From the NCBI RefSeq assembly GCF_000304355.2, contig NC_018227.2, positions 2,725,775 to 2,789,774 on the forward strand: a stretch of 64,000 nucleotides of DNA, written 5' to 3'. A program made the translations under genes and the position numbers. This DNA is from Methanoculleus bourgensis MS2. GTDB taxonomy: Archaea > Halobacteriota > Methanomicrobia > Methanomicrobiales > Methanoculleaceae. The notes below the pieces were generated by a model, which ran no database searches, was not told the origin of the DNA, and worked only from the letters and a program-made list of their open reading frames with translations. Below are positions 49,370 through 56,950 of this stretch, piece after piece. Each line of letters opens with the position of its first letter. Position 1 is the first letter of the stretch.

Positions 49370-50200
49370 ATGTACGTGCTCGTCGCTCCCTGCATCGAAA
49401 ATCCCGCGTACCGTGCCCGGGGGATAACGACTGACGAGGATATCGGCCATTTTCACCGGGCAGTCGAGCGCTGCCGCCGCTTCTCCATCGAGATGGTCCC
49501 GCTCCCCTGCCCGGAGACGATCTATCTCGGGGCCGACCGGCCGCCGGGCTCGTTCCTCGAGCGGCTCGCGACGCCCGGGTTTGCGGCGCTCCTCGACCGG
49601 CTCGAAGAGGAGGTCCGCGCCACGATCAGGGAACGGCAGGAGCCGCCGCTTGCGATCATCGGGGTGGACTCTTCTCCCGCCTGCGGGGTGAATACCGCCT
49701 ACTACTCGTCAGAGAAACGGTCCGGGCGCGGAGCGTTCCTTGCCCGGTTCCCAGATATTCGTGCGGTCGACGTGAAGGACTTCGCCCGGTACCGCATCTA
49801 TCTTGCCGCCCCGCTCTTCTCCGAGGCGGAGCAGGCCTACAACCTCGCTCTCCACGACCTCCTCGAGCGGCACCTCTTCGATGTCTACCTCCCCCAGGAC
49901 GTGGGGGATACGAGCCACACCCGCTCCCGGGACGAGCATGCGACCATATTCACGCAGCACCTCCGGGCGCTCCAGGATGCCGATATCGTGGTGGCGGTCA
50001 TCGACGGTGCGGACGCCGATTCGGGGACGTCCTGGGAGATGGGGTATGCCTACGCTCTCGGTAAACAGGTGGTCGCGCTCAGGACCGATTTCCGGATCGC
50101 CGGGCACCACGAGCGGGTCAACCTGATGCTCGAGGAGTCTGCGGCGGTGGTCACGGCGAAGGAGGACCTCCCCGCGGCGCTCGGGTCGCTGCTGGCCTGA
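49370..50200 (+). CDS. CD3072-type domain fused to a nucleoside 2-deoxyribosyltransferase domain
   Basis: The 276-residue protein has two parts. The first (residues 1-140) reads MYVLVAPCIENPAYRARGIT with IIGVDSSPACGVNTAYYSSE, the pattern of CD3072/DUF523-related proteins (2-thiouracil desulfidase-like). The second (about 140-276) is a nucleoside 2-deoxyribosyltransferase fold: RIYLAAPLFSEAEQAYNLAL, FDVYLPQDVGDTSHTRSRDE and VVAVIDGADADSGTSWEMGY with the catalytic Glu in SWEMGYA. The combination points to salvage or clean-up of modified bases or nucleosides (inference). Its start is 35 bp from tsr3, so the two share one short divergent promoter region. Confidence 0.82.
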   Translation: MYVLVAPCIENPAYRARGITTDEDIGHFHRAVERCRRFSIEMVPLPCPETIYLGADRPPGSFLERLATPGFAALLDRLEEEVRATIRERQEPPLAIIGVDSSPACGVNTAYYSSEKRSGRGAFLARFPDIRAVDVKDFARYRIYLAAPLFSEAEQAYNLALHDLLERHLFDVYLPQDVGDTSHTRSRDEHATIFTQHLRALQDADIVVAVIDGADADSGTSWEMGYAYALGKQVVALRTDFRIAGHHERVNLMLEESAAVVTAKEDLPAALGSLLA

Positions 50201-50708
50201 CGGCCGTCAACCAGACTCTTTTTGATGCCGGATTCCCGGAGCCAGGGCTATCCTCGCGGGATCGCAAAAAAGTGAGGTGTATTGTCGGGTGTGTGATAAC
50301 CACAAGGTGGCCGCGGTATCCCGGGGCGGTTGTGCCTTCCGCCCCCGGGTTTCCCGTCCCACCGTGCCGGTATGGAGGATTTAGAGAGGTGTGCCTGGAT
50401 TTGTTCACACCGGGCCTGTTCCCCGGCGCAAACATCAACCTTGACGTTGGTGCAATTCTTGCGTGGTGATTTGAGGTTTCACCGGCCCCAGCCGATCTCA
50501 TGCCGGTCCGGACCAATAGTGCCTATATGGCCCGGATAGCAGTAGAGATTCCCCGCTCTCTGACTGACTCTGGGGATCATGCGTTGATCGATATAGCATA
50601 TATACTTTCTCCTTATTGCCTTGCATTGTGGTGTGGCATTGCGCGGAACATCAATGCCACGCACCCCTGCAAAATGCTATATCCCCGGGCGCGAAACTCT
50701 ATTTGCAC
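50201..50708. other. Intergenic region ahead of the second PAS sensor
   Basis: About 500 bp with no supportable gene. AT content rises towards the right, with TATA-like GATATAGCATATATAC near 50590 and the probable PAS promoter AATGCTATATCCCC near 50682, about 27 bp before the start. Two short GC-rich blocks (50300-50370) contain no frame with protein-like composition. No tRNA, CRISPR or terminator was seen. Confidence 0.4.
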
Positions 50709-52385
50709 ATGGAGCCCAACACCGACGCACTCTCTCCCCTGCTTCGAGTCTTAAAAGAGCATCCACGGGGCATGTCGGTCTCTGATCTTGCTGCCGCCGT
50801 CGGAGTGAACCGGAACACCGTCTCCCGGTACCTCGACGTCCTCCTCGTATCAGGCCGGGTGGAGATGGAGACCTACGGGAAGGCCAAGGTCTTCTACCTC
50901 TCGCAGAGGGTTCCCATCTCAGCCATGCTCAACTTCTCATCAGACCTGGTGCTGGTGCTTGACCGCGACCGCCGGATCATCCAGGCAAACGATGCGGTCT
51001 GCGCGTTTGCGGGAGTAGAGCGGGACAATATCATAGGGAAGAGTGTCGAGGAGTCACAGCTGGCCGCGTTCGATCATCCGTTGATACAGGGCCGGATCAC
51101 CGACGCGCTCAACGGCAGTGAGGTCGTGGAAGAGCTCCGGTTCCTGCGGCACGCTGAGGAACTCTTCTTCAAGGTCAAGTTCCTCCCCACCGTCTTCAAC
51201 GACGGGACACCGGGGGTCACCATCATTCTCGAGGATATCACCGAGGGGCGACGGGCGGAGGAAGCCCTGCGCGAGAGCGAGACGCTCTTCCGGAGCCTTG
51301 TCGAGAACATCAACGACCTCATCCTGAACGTGGACGAGACCTGCGCGTTCACCTACGTGAGCCCGAAGAGCCGGGAGATCCTTGGTTACGCACCCGGCGA
51401 GATGCTCGGGAAGACCCCCTGCGACTTCATGGCCCCCGGAAAGGCGGAACGCGTCAGGGCGCAACTGGCCGCACTCCTTGCCGACCCAAAACCCAGGATC
51501 CTCTTTGAGTGGACGATGCTCCACCATGACGGTAGCTCCGTCACCCTCGAGGTGAGCGGGACGCCAATCTATGACATGATCGGCAGTTTCACCGGTTACC
51601 GGGTGGTCTGCCGTGACATCACCGAACGGGTGCGTGCCACGAAGCTGCTGGCCCAGTGGAAATCGTTCCTCTACTCGGTGGTCAACAACATCCCGAGCAT
51701 GGTCTTCGTCAGGGGGGTTGAGGGGGAGACGTTTGTCTTCTCAAACCAGGCCGCCGAGACCTTCCTTGGGATGACAAAGGAGGAGATAGCCGGGAAGCAG
51801 GCCAAAGACCTCTTCCCGCCCGAGATGGCGGCGTTCTTCGCCGATGGAAACCAGGAGGTGCTGGAGCGGTCAGCCGTCCGGGAAGAGCAGGTCCGCCTCC
51901 CGGACGGGCGGATCCTCTCCATGAAGAAGATCCCGATCTTCAACTCCCGGGGCATGCTGAAGTACATGCTCGGGATCGCCGAGGACGTCACCAACCGCGC
52001 CGCCGCCGAGGACCGCCTGGTTGCCGAGCGTGACCGGGCGCAGGGCTACCTGAACGCTGCCGGCGTGATGATCGCGGTGATCGAAGCGGACGGCACCATC
52101 AACCTGGTAAACCAGAGAGGGTATGAGATCCTGGGGTATACCGGGGAAGACCTTACCGGGAAAAACTGGTTCTCGACGATCGTCCCGGAGCGCCTCCGCG
52201 ACCGGCTCACCCGGAACTTCGCCCGCCTGGTTGCCGGGGAGATCGAGCCGCCTCCCTACGAGAAGGGGCCGGTCGTCACCCGGGACGGCCGGGAGCGGCA
52301 GATCCTCTGGCACAATGCCCTCCTGCGCGACACGGACGGGAAGGTCGTGGCGATGGTGAGCTCCGGGGAGGAGGTCACGGAGTAA
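50709..52385 (+). CDS. HTH plus four-PAS one-component sensor protein
   Basis: The 558-residue protein starts MEPNTDALSPLLRVLKEHPR and has an N-terminal winged HTH (MSVSDLAAAVGVNRNTVSRY, LDVLLVSGRVEMETYGKAKV), then four PAS domains: about residues 75-190 (DLVLVLDRDRRIIQANDAVC), 200-310 (DLILNVDETCAFTYVSPKSR), 325-440 (MVFVRGVEGETFVFSNQAAE) and 450-555 (MIAVIEADGTINLVNQRGYE). No kinase, GGDEF or other output domain is present. The N-terminal 100 residues closely match the protein at 30.4 kb, including the VPISAML/VPLSAFL link, so they are paralogues. The terminal TAA is shared with element F. Ligands and targets unknown. Confidence 0.88.
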   Translation: MEPNTDALSPLLRVLKEHPRGMSVSDLAAAVGVNRNTVSRYLDVLLVSGRVEMETYGKAKVFYLSQRVPISAMLNFSSDLVLVLDRDRRIIQANDAVCAFAGVERDNIIGKSVEESQLAAFDHPLIQGRITDALNGSEVVEELRFLRHAEELFFKVKFLPTVFNDGTPGVTIILEDITEGRRAEEALRESETLFRSLVENINDLILNVDETCAFTYVSPKSREILGYAPGEMLGKTPCDFMAPGKAERVRAQLAALLADPKPRILFEWTMLHHDGSSVTLEVSGTPIYDMIGSFTGYRVVCRDITERVRATKLLAQWKSFLYSVVNNIPSMVFVRGVEGETFVFSNQAAETFLGMTKEEIAGKQAKDLFPPEMAAFFADGNQEVLERSAVREEQVRLPDGRILSMKKIPIFNSRGMLKYMLGIAEDVTNRAAAEDRLVAERDRAQGYLNAAGVMIAVIEADGTINLVNQRGYEILGYTGEDLTGKNWFSTIVPERLRDRLTRNFARLVAGEIEPPPYEKGPVVTRDGRERQILWHNALLRDTDGKVVAMVSSGEEVTE

Positions 52386-52536
52386 TGGATTGTTTCATCT
52401 TATTTGTGGGACCTGGTGCGTGAGGCAGACCGCCGGTCGCATGCGGAAGGACGCGAAAGGATGAGAGTAACCACCCGATCTTCGCGGCTTCGCGTGAAGC
52501 GACGTTGCGCGTAGAGTACCAGGTGCCCTGGAGCAG
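52385..52536. mobile_element. MITE-like element copy F (about 152 bp)
   Basis: Left end ATGGATTGTTTCATCTTATT begins with the last base of the PAS gene's TAA, the preceding TA (52383-52384) being the target. Right end GTGCCCTGGAGCAG before TA (52537-52538) matches copy E. Interior GGACGCGAAAGGATG and ATCTTCGCGGCTTCGCG match copy G. The ends are more diverged than in A-D, so the boundaries are less certain. The rest of the intergenic DNA to 52720 holds only a TATA-like CACTTAAATACGG ahead of the LemA gene. Confidence 0.62.
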
Positions 52537-52720
52537 TAGTGCGGCACCCCGAGGAACCCGACCGTTTGCCGGGTATCCCCAGAGTCCCTCCGCGATATCA
52601 GGGGAGGGCGGAAGAGGAGGAAGGAACGTGCCGGTATCCGGTATTTCCTGCCCCGTTGCGCGGTTTAGAGGTTATCACTTAAATACGGCCTACGGCACAT
52701 ACACTATATGGTGACAACCT

Positions 52721-53287
52721 GTGGTGGACATCCTCTCCCTTGTCCTTATCGTCGTCGTGGTGCTGGTCGCAATTGGCATCGTGGCGGCGTTCATCGGCAT
52801 CTATAACCGGTTTTTCTCGCTCAAAAACTCTGCCGAAGCGACGCTTGGGCAGGTGAAGGTCGCGATGAAGAAGCGGCTGGACATGATCGAGCAGCTCCTC
52901 GGCGCGGTGAAGAGCTATGCGGCCTTCGAGAAGGAGACCCTGACCGGGGTGACCGCGATGCGGGCCCGTATCGGCAGCGCCGGCCCGGGTGACTTAAACG
53001 ACCTCGAACGCGAATCCCGGTCGGTCCTCGGGCGCCTCCTCGCGGTAGCCGAGAACTACCCCGACCTTAAGACCTCCCGGACGGTGCAGGACCTGATGGG
53101 CGCGGTCAAGGGGGTCGAGGACGAGATCGCCAGGCAGCGCTACACCTACAATAACATCGCCCAGCAGTACAACACCATGACCGATACGATCCCCTCGAAC
53201 CTGGTCGCCGGCGCCATGGGATTTACGAAACTGCAGTACCTGGAGTTTGGTGAGGAGATCGAACGGGTTCCGACGATAGCGTTCTGA
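52721..53287 (+). CDS. LemA family protein
   Basis: The 188-residue protein starts at GTG 52721 (VVDILSLVLIVVVVLVAIGI) with one N-terminal membrane helix, then the LemA helical domain: YNRFFSLKNSAEATLGQVKV, MKKRLDMIEQLLGAVKSYAA, VLGRLLAVAENYPDLKTSRT and DEIARQRYTYNNIAQQYNTM. LemA proteins are membrane-bound helical bundles of unknown function, exposed outside the cytoplasm. The DUF2207 gene follows after 6 bp, the usual partnership in archaea and bacteria, probably forming an envelope complex. Confidence 0.95.
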   Translation: MVDILSLVLIVVVVLVAIGIVAAFIGIYNRFFSLKNSAEATLGQVKVAMKKRLDMIEQLLGAVKSYAAFEKETLTGVTAMRARIGSAGPGDLNDLERESRSVLGRLLAVAENYPDLKTSRTVQDLMGAVKGVEDEIARQRYTYNNIAQQYNTMTDTIPSNLVAGAMGFTKLQYLEFGEEIERVPTIAF

Positions 53288-53293
53288 TAAACC

Positions 53294-55114
53294 ATGCGCG
53301 TGACTGAACGGCAGCAGATCATCAGCCTTGTCGCCATCACCCTGTTCGTCGGGGTGCTGGCGGTCGCCGGAGCGACTGCACTCCCTGGTCTCCTTCGTGG
53401 GGACCTGGACGTCCAGCACTACGACGCCGTCTTCTTCGAGAACGGAACCCTGGTCGAGCGGTACACCTACGATGTCCACGCGGCGGGGGAGTACCGGATG
53501 CTCTTCCGTTACTGGGACGCGCCGCTCACCTTTCATGCCGTCGACCGGCCGCATATCGAGTTCCTGGGCATGACCGCCCCGCCCGGGACTGTCGGTTACG
53601 TTAAGGATTCGGATGGCGAAGTCAGGACGGCTGCCGGGAGTGCGAGTCCTGGAGACCTTGCGGTTATCCAGGACCGTGCGTTCGCAAACGAGGTGGGTCT
53701 CTTTAACCCAGGTTACTTCGCCCCGGGAACCTACACGGTGGAGTACCGCTACCAGGTCAGGCCGCCGGTCGAGTATGACGATGCGTGGGCGCACCTGAAC
53801 CTGAAACTCGTTGATGAGCACATCCCCTACCGGGACCTGCGCATCACCCTCCCGTTCGCCGGGGATATCGAGGAGGTCTACACCCATCCCCCGACCCTTG
53901 AAGTCGAGCGGACGGCGGAGGCTGTCGTCATAACCGGAAGCGCTTCCCAGGACGACGCACTGAACGTTGAACTGGTCCTCGACCCGGCGTTCACAGAGAA
54001 CGTCAACGGATTCCCTGAGTACGTGCCTGACGTGCGGCAGAAGACAGCCGACGCCAACCGCTGGCCAAAAGTCCTCTACGGTGCGGCGGAGGTTCTCTAC
54101 GGCCTCTCGATCCTCCTCGTGCTCGCGATGCCGTTCATCCTCCTCGGCATCTACATCCGCTACGGCAGGGAGAAGCAGTTTACGGTGCCCGAGTACCTGA
54201 GTTTCACGCCGAATGTCGCGCTCAAGCCCTGGCAGGTGAACCTCCTCTTCAAGGGCGACGCGCTTGAGTTCGACGACAACGGGTTTTATGCGACGGTGCT
54301 TGACCTCCACCGCCAGGGGAAGATCGTGGTGACCGAGAAACCGGACGGCGGTGTCACGGTCAGGATCGTCTCGGGAGAGTCCCAGGACCCCTATGAGCAG
54401 CGGGTGCTCAACTTCCTCGGCAATGTCGCTGGCGACCATGTCGTGGATACCGCCGACCTAGAGGCGTTTGCCAAGACCGCCCAGCGGAGCCCCGGCTACC
54501 AGCACCGGATCCTGCAGTACCAGCAGTCGCTTACAGCCCTGACCCGGAATGTGGACACCACGCTCTCCCGGCAGTACGTCAGGGACGGTCGGGAGATCGT
54601 CCTCCCGCTCATCTTCCTCGGCGCTATCCCCTGCGGGCTCTCTATCCTGACGCTCATCTTCGCGCCGGGCGCGGCCTACCTCCTGGTCCCGGCCGGTATC
54701 CTCTCCTTCATCGTCGCGGTCCAGGTCGGGATCGCGGCCCTCTTCCCCTCGACGCTCTTCGGCGTCTGGAAGGGCGACCACTACAAGGAGAAACTGGAGT
54801 GGGACGCGTTTGCTTACTTCCTCTCCGACCTTGCCCTGATCCGGCAGTACTCCCCGGCCGACCTCTCGATGTGGGGGGAGTGGCTGGTCTACGGGACCGC
54901 ACTCGGCCTTGGCGATCGGGTTGAAGCGGCGATGAAGAACCTGAATGTCAGCCTCCCGGACGTCGGGATGCCGCTCTACTCGAATATGCCGGTGATCTTT
55001 GCTCCAATCGTCCTCTACTCCCCGCCTTCAAGCGGCGGCTCAGGAGGGTTTGGTGGCGGCGGCTCCTTCGGCGGCGGTGGCGGTTTTGGCGGCGGCGGTG
55101 TCGGAGGGAGGTAA
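53294..55114 (+). CDS. DUF2207 domain-containing membrane protein
   Basis: The 606-residue protein starts MRVTERQQIISLVAITLFVG with a membrane segment, then a large extracellular beta domain (about 30-250) including YDAVFFENGTLVERYTYDVH and IPYRDLRITLPFAGDIEEVY. Membrane helices follow near 270 and 440-480, a cytoplasmic section with CPEYLSF-like VPEYLSFTPNVALKPWQVNL lies between, and the C-terminus is Gly/Ser/Phe-rich (SGGFGGGGSF type). This is the standard DUF2207 layout and the standard LemA neighbour. Molecular function is not established; the Gly-rich tail is a family feature. Confidence 0.93.
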   Translation: MRVTERQQIISLVAITLFVGVLAVAGATALPGLLRGDLDVQHYDAVFFENGTLVERYTYDVHAAGEYRMLFRYWDAPLTFHAVDRPHIEFLGMTAPPGTVGYVKDSDGEVRTAAGSASPGDLAVIQDRAFANEVGLFNPGYFAPGTYTVEYRYQVRPPVEYDDAWAHLNLKLVDEHIPYRDLRITLPFAGDIEEVYTHPPTLEVERTAEAVVITGSASQDDALNVELVLDPAFTENVNGFPEYVPDVRQKTADANRWPKVLYGAAEVLYGLSILLVLAMPFILLGIYIRYGREKQFTVPEYLSFTPNVALKPWQVNLLFKGDALEFDDNGFYATVLDLHRQGKIVVTEKPDGGVTVRIVSGESQDPYEQRVLNFLGNVAGDHVVDTADLEAFAKTAQRSPGYQHRILQYQQSLTALTRNVDTTLSRQYVRDGREIVLPLIFLGAIPCGLSILTLIFAPGAAYLLVPAGILSFIVAVQVGIAALFPSTLFGVWKGDHYKEKLEWDAFAYFLSDLALIRQYSPADLSMWGEWLVYGTALGLGDRVEAAMKNLNVSLPDVGMPLYSNMPVIFAPIVLYSPPSSGGSGGFGGGGSFGGGGGFGGGGVGGR

Positions 55115-55147
55115 CACTTTTTAGCGCGGCTGCCGCAACCATTGAGT

Positions 55148-55357
55148 ATGAAACGACGCCCGAAAACAGAGTGGATCAGGATACGGCAGCGGCGGGTCGT
55201 CGACGAGGCCGAGTACTACGCCGACCGGCTCTACGAGACCCAGCAGGCTGCGAAGACCTACGCCCGGCAGCTGCAGTACCAGGGAAAGGATGTCCTCGTC
55301 TTCGGGACCGCCTGCGAGGGCGGGCACCGGGGCTACGCCGCTTTCGTCAGGAGATAA
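55148..55357 (+). CDS. Small basic hypothetical protein
   Basis: The 69-residue protein from ATG 55148 reads MKRRPKTEWIRIRQRRVVDE, AEYYADRLYETQQAAKTYAR, QLQYQGKDVLVFGTACEGGH and RGYAAFVRR. It is Arg/Tyr-rich with a helical centre and has a single Cys. I do not recognise a family. Protein-like composition, a start 34 bp after the DUF2207 stop on the same strand, and a clear stop support it as a gene, perhaps co-transcribed. The following 55358-55548 stretch holds no gene. Confidence 0.6.
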   Translation: MKRRPKTEWIRIRQRRVVDEAEYYADRLYETQQAAKTYARQLQYQGKDVLVFGTACEGGHRGYAAFVRR

Positions 55358-55548
55358 GGCATCTTCACGCCGCAGGCAGCCATCCGGCTGTCTGTCCGGT
55401 GGAGAGGAAACAGGGCACGGATGGGTGCCTCCAGCGGGGGTCAAACAGAGTGGGGGGTGAACCCCATCCACATTCCCCCATTAATCCGTCGACCAGGTGG
55501 GTAATATATTCCCGGTACGGCAGGAGTTACACCATTGAACCGGCTGGT

Positions 55549-56136
55549 TCAAGGCACCAGGCGGCACTCCCGGATCGCCGGCCCCGTGCACCGTTGCCGC
55601 CACTCGTCGCGGAGAACCCCCCAGACATCAACATCCTCAAAGACGCCCCACTTCCTGACGTGCTCCCGGAGGTGCGCCTCATGGACCATCCCGCATTTCT
55701 CCATCACCCGGCCCGAGGCGGGGTTGCGCGAGAAGTGCATGGCATAGATCCGGTGCAGGTTCAGGACGGAAAACCCGTACTCGATCACCGCCCGGGCAGC
55801 CTCGGTGGCGTATCCCCGGCCCCAGAAGGGCCGCCCCACCCAGTAACCGAGCTCTGCCCGCCCATGACGGCGGTTGATCTCCACGAGCCCCGTCGCACCT
55901 ACGAGGTCCTGTTCCCCGCGGCAGGTGACGGCGTAGATGACGTGCGCGCCCTTCTCAAACCCGGTCTGCTGCGTGGCAATCCAGGCCTCAGCCGCCCCGT
56001 CGGGGTAGGGGTAGGGGATATCGAGCGTGCAGGACGCGACCTCGTAGTCGGCGAGCCGCTGTACTTCAGGGGCATCCGCAAGGGCGAATGGCCGCAGGAG
56101 CAGGCGATCGGTTGCAAGGACGGGTTGTCCGGTCAT
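55549..56136 (-). CDS. GNAT family N-acetyltransferase (RimJ/RimL type, copy 1)
   Basis: The 195-residue protein starts MTGQPVLATDRLLLRPFALA, typical of RimJ-type GNATs, then DAPEVQRLADYEVASCTLDI, GELGYW-like RAELGYWVGRPFWGRGYATE and NLHRIYAMHFSRNPASGRVM. The acetyl-CoA loop is the GRGYATEA segment. It ends with VDVWGVLRDEWRQRCTGPAI. It likely acetylates the N-terminus of a ribosomal protein or a small amine; the target is unknown. It overlaps the second copy by 4 bp. A stretch of about 60 residues is nearly identical to the neighbour. Confidence 0.9.
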   Translation of the reverse strand: MTGQPVLATDRLLLRPFALADAPEVQRLADYEVASCTLDIPYPYPDGAAEAWIATQQTGFEKGAHVIYAVTCRGEQDLVGATGLVEINRRHGRAELGYWVGRPFWGRGYATEAARAVIEYGFSVLNLHRIYAMHFSRNPASGRVMEKCGMVHEAHLREHVRKWGVFEDVDVWGVLRDEWRQRCTGPAIRECRLVP

Positions 56137-56696
56137 GGAGGTGTTACTCGTAGTGTCTCCGTGGTATACTCCCGGAGGATCCCCCGGAGATCGACGTCCT
56201 CAAAGACGCCCCACTTCCTGACATGTTCGCGGAAGCGGCCTTCGTGGACCATCCCGCATTTCTCCATCACCCTGCCTGAGGCCGGGTTGCGCGAGAAGTG
56301 CATGGCGTAAATCCGGTGCAGGTTCAGGACGGAGAAACCATACCCGATCACCGCCCGGGCAGCCTCGGTGGCGTATCCCCGGCCCCAGAAGGGGCGCCCC
56401 ACCCAGAACCCGAGCTCGCCGCGGGCGTTCTCCCCGTCGATCTGGAGGCGGACGCCGCCGATCAGGCGGCCGGCCGGAGCGAGCGTGACGGCAAACGCCG
56501 CGACGTCGCCGCGATCGATCCCCTCGCGGAGGGAAGCGATCCATATCCCGGCCAGCCCAGCCGGATAGGGGTAGGGAAGGAGAGTCGTCGCGGCGACGGC
56601 GTAGTCGCCGGCGAGCCGCTGCACCTCCGGGGCGTCCGCGAGGTCAAATGATCGCAGGAGCAGGCGATCGGTCACGAGGATGGGTTGCTTCTCCAT
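56133..56696 (-). CDS. GNAT family N-acetyltransferase (RimJ/RimL type, copy 2)
   Basis: The 187-residue protein starts MEKQPILVTDRLLLRSFDLA and has the GNAT blocks RLAGDYAVAATTLLPYPYPA, GELGFWVGRPFWGRGYATEA and RIYAMHFSRNPASGRVMEKC, then VDLRGILREYTTETLRVTPP. It is upstream of copy 1 with an ATGA overlap, so they arose by tandem duplication and are co-transcribed. The N-terminal halves have diverged while the C-terminal CoA-binding halves remain nearly identical, as expected after partial gene conversion. The acceptor is unknown and may differ between copies. Confidence 0.9.
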   Translation of the reverse strand: MEKQPILVTDRLLLRSFDLADAPEVQRLAGDYAVAATTLLPYPYPAGLAGIWIASLREGIDRGDVAAFAVTLAPAGRLIGGVRLQIDGENARGELGFWVGRPFWGRGYATEAARAVIGYGFSVLNLHRIYAMHFSRNPASGRVMEKCGMVHEGRFREHVRKWGVFEDVDLRGILREYTTETLRVTPP

Positions 56697-56950
56697 GGGT
56701 ATGTATGTTCATAGCACCGGCCGGATATAAGCCCTGCCGGCGCCCTGGGAAAGATGGCAGGGAGAACCCCGCCCTACAACCTGCACGGAGATAGCCCCTC
56801 ATATACCCTGAGGTCACGTTCATCGGGATTTCGCGGCGTAACAGGGATTACAGGAATCCAGAAAGACCAGTTTACCATAACCGCCCATAATACCAGCCAT
56901 ATTTACAAATCAGCAACCTTTATTAATTTTTGTTCTGTATTCCATCATGC

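Noticed and set aside
52505..52714. Plus-strand frame of 69 codons between element F and lemA
   Set aside because: Ser/Gly/Arg/Pro-rich and overlapping the mobile element end; no protein-like features.
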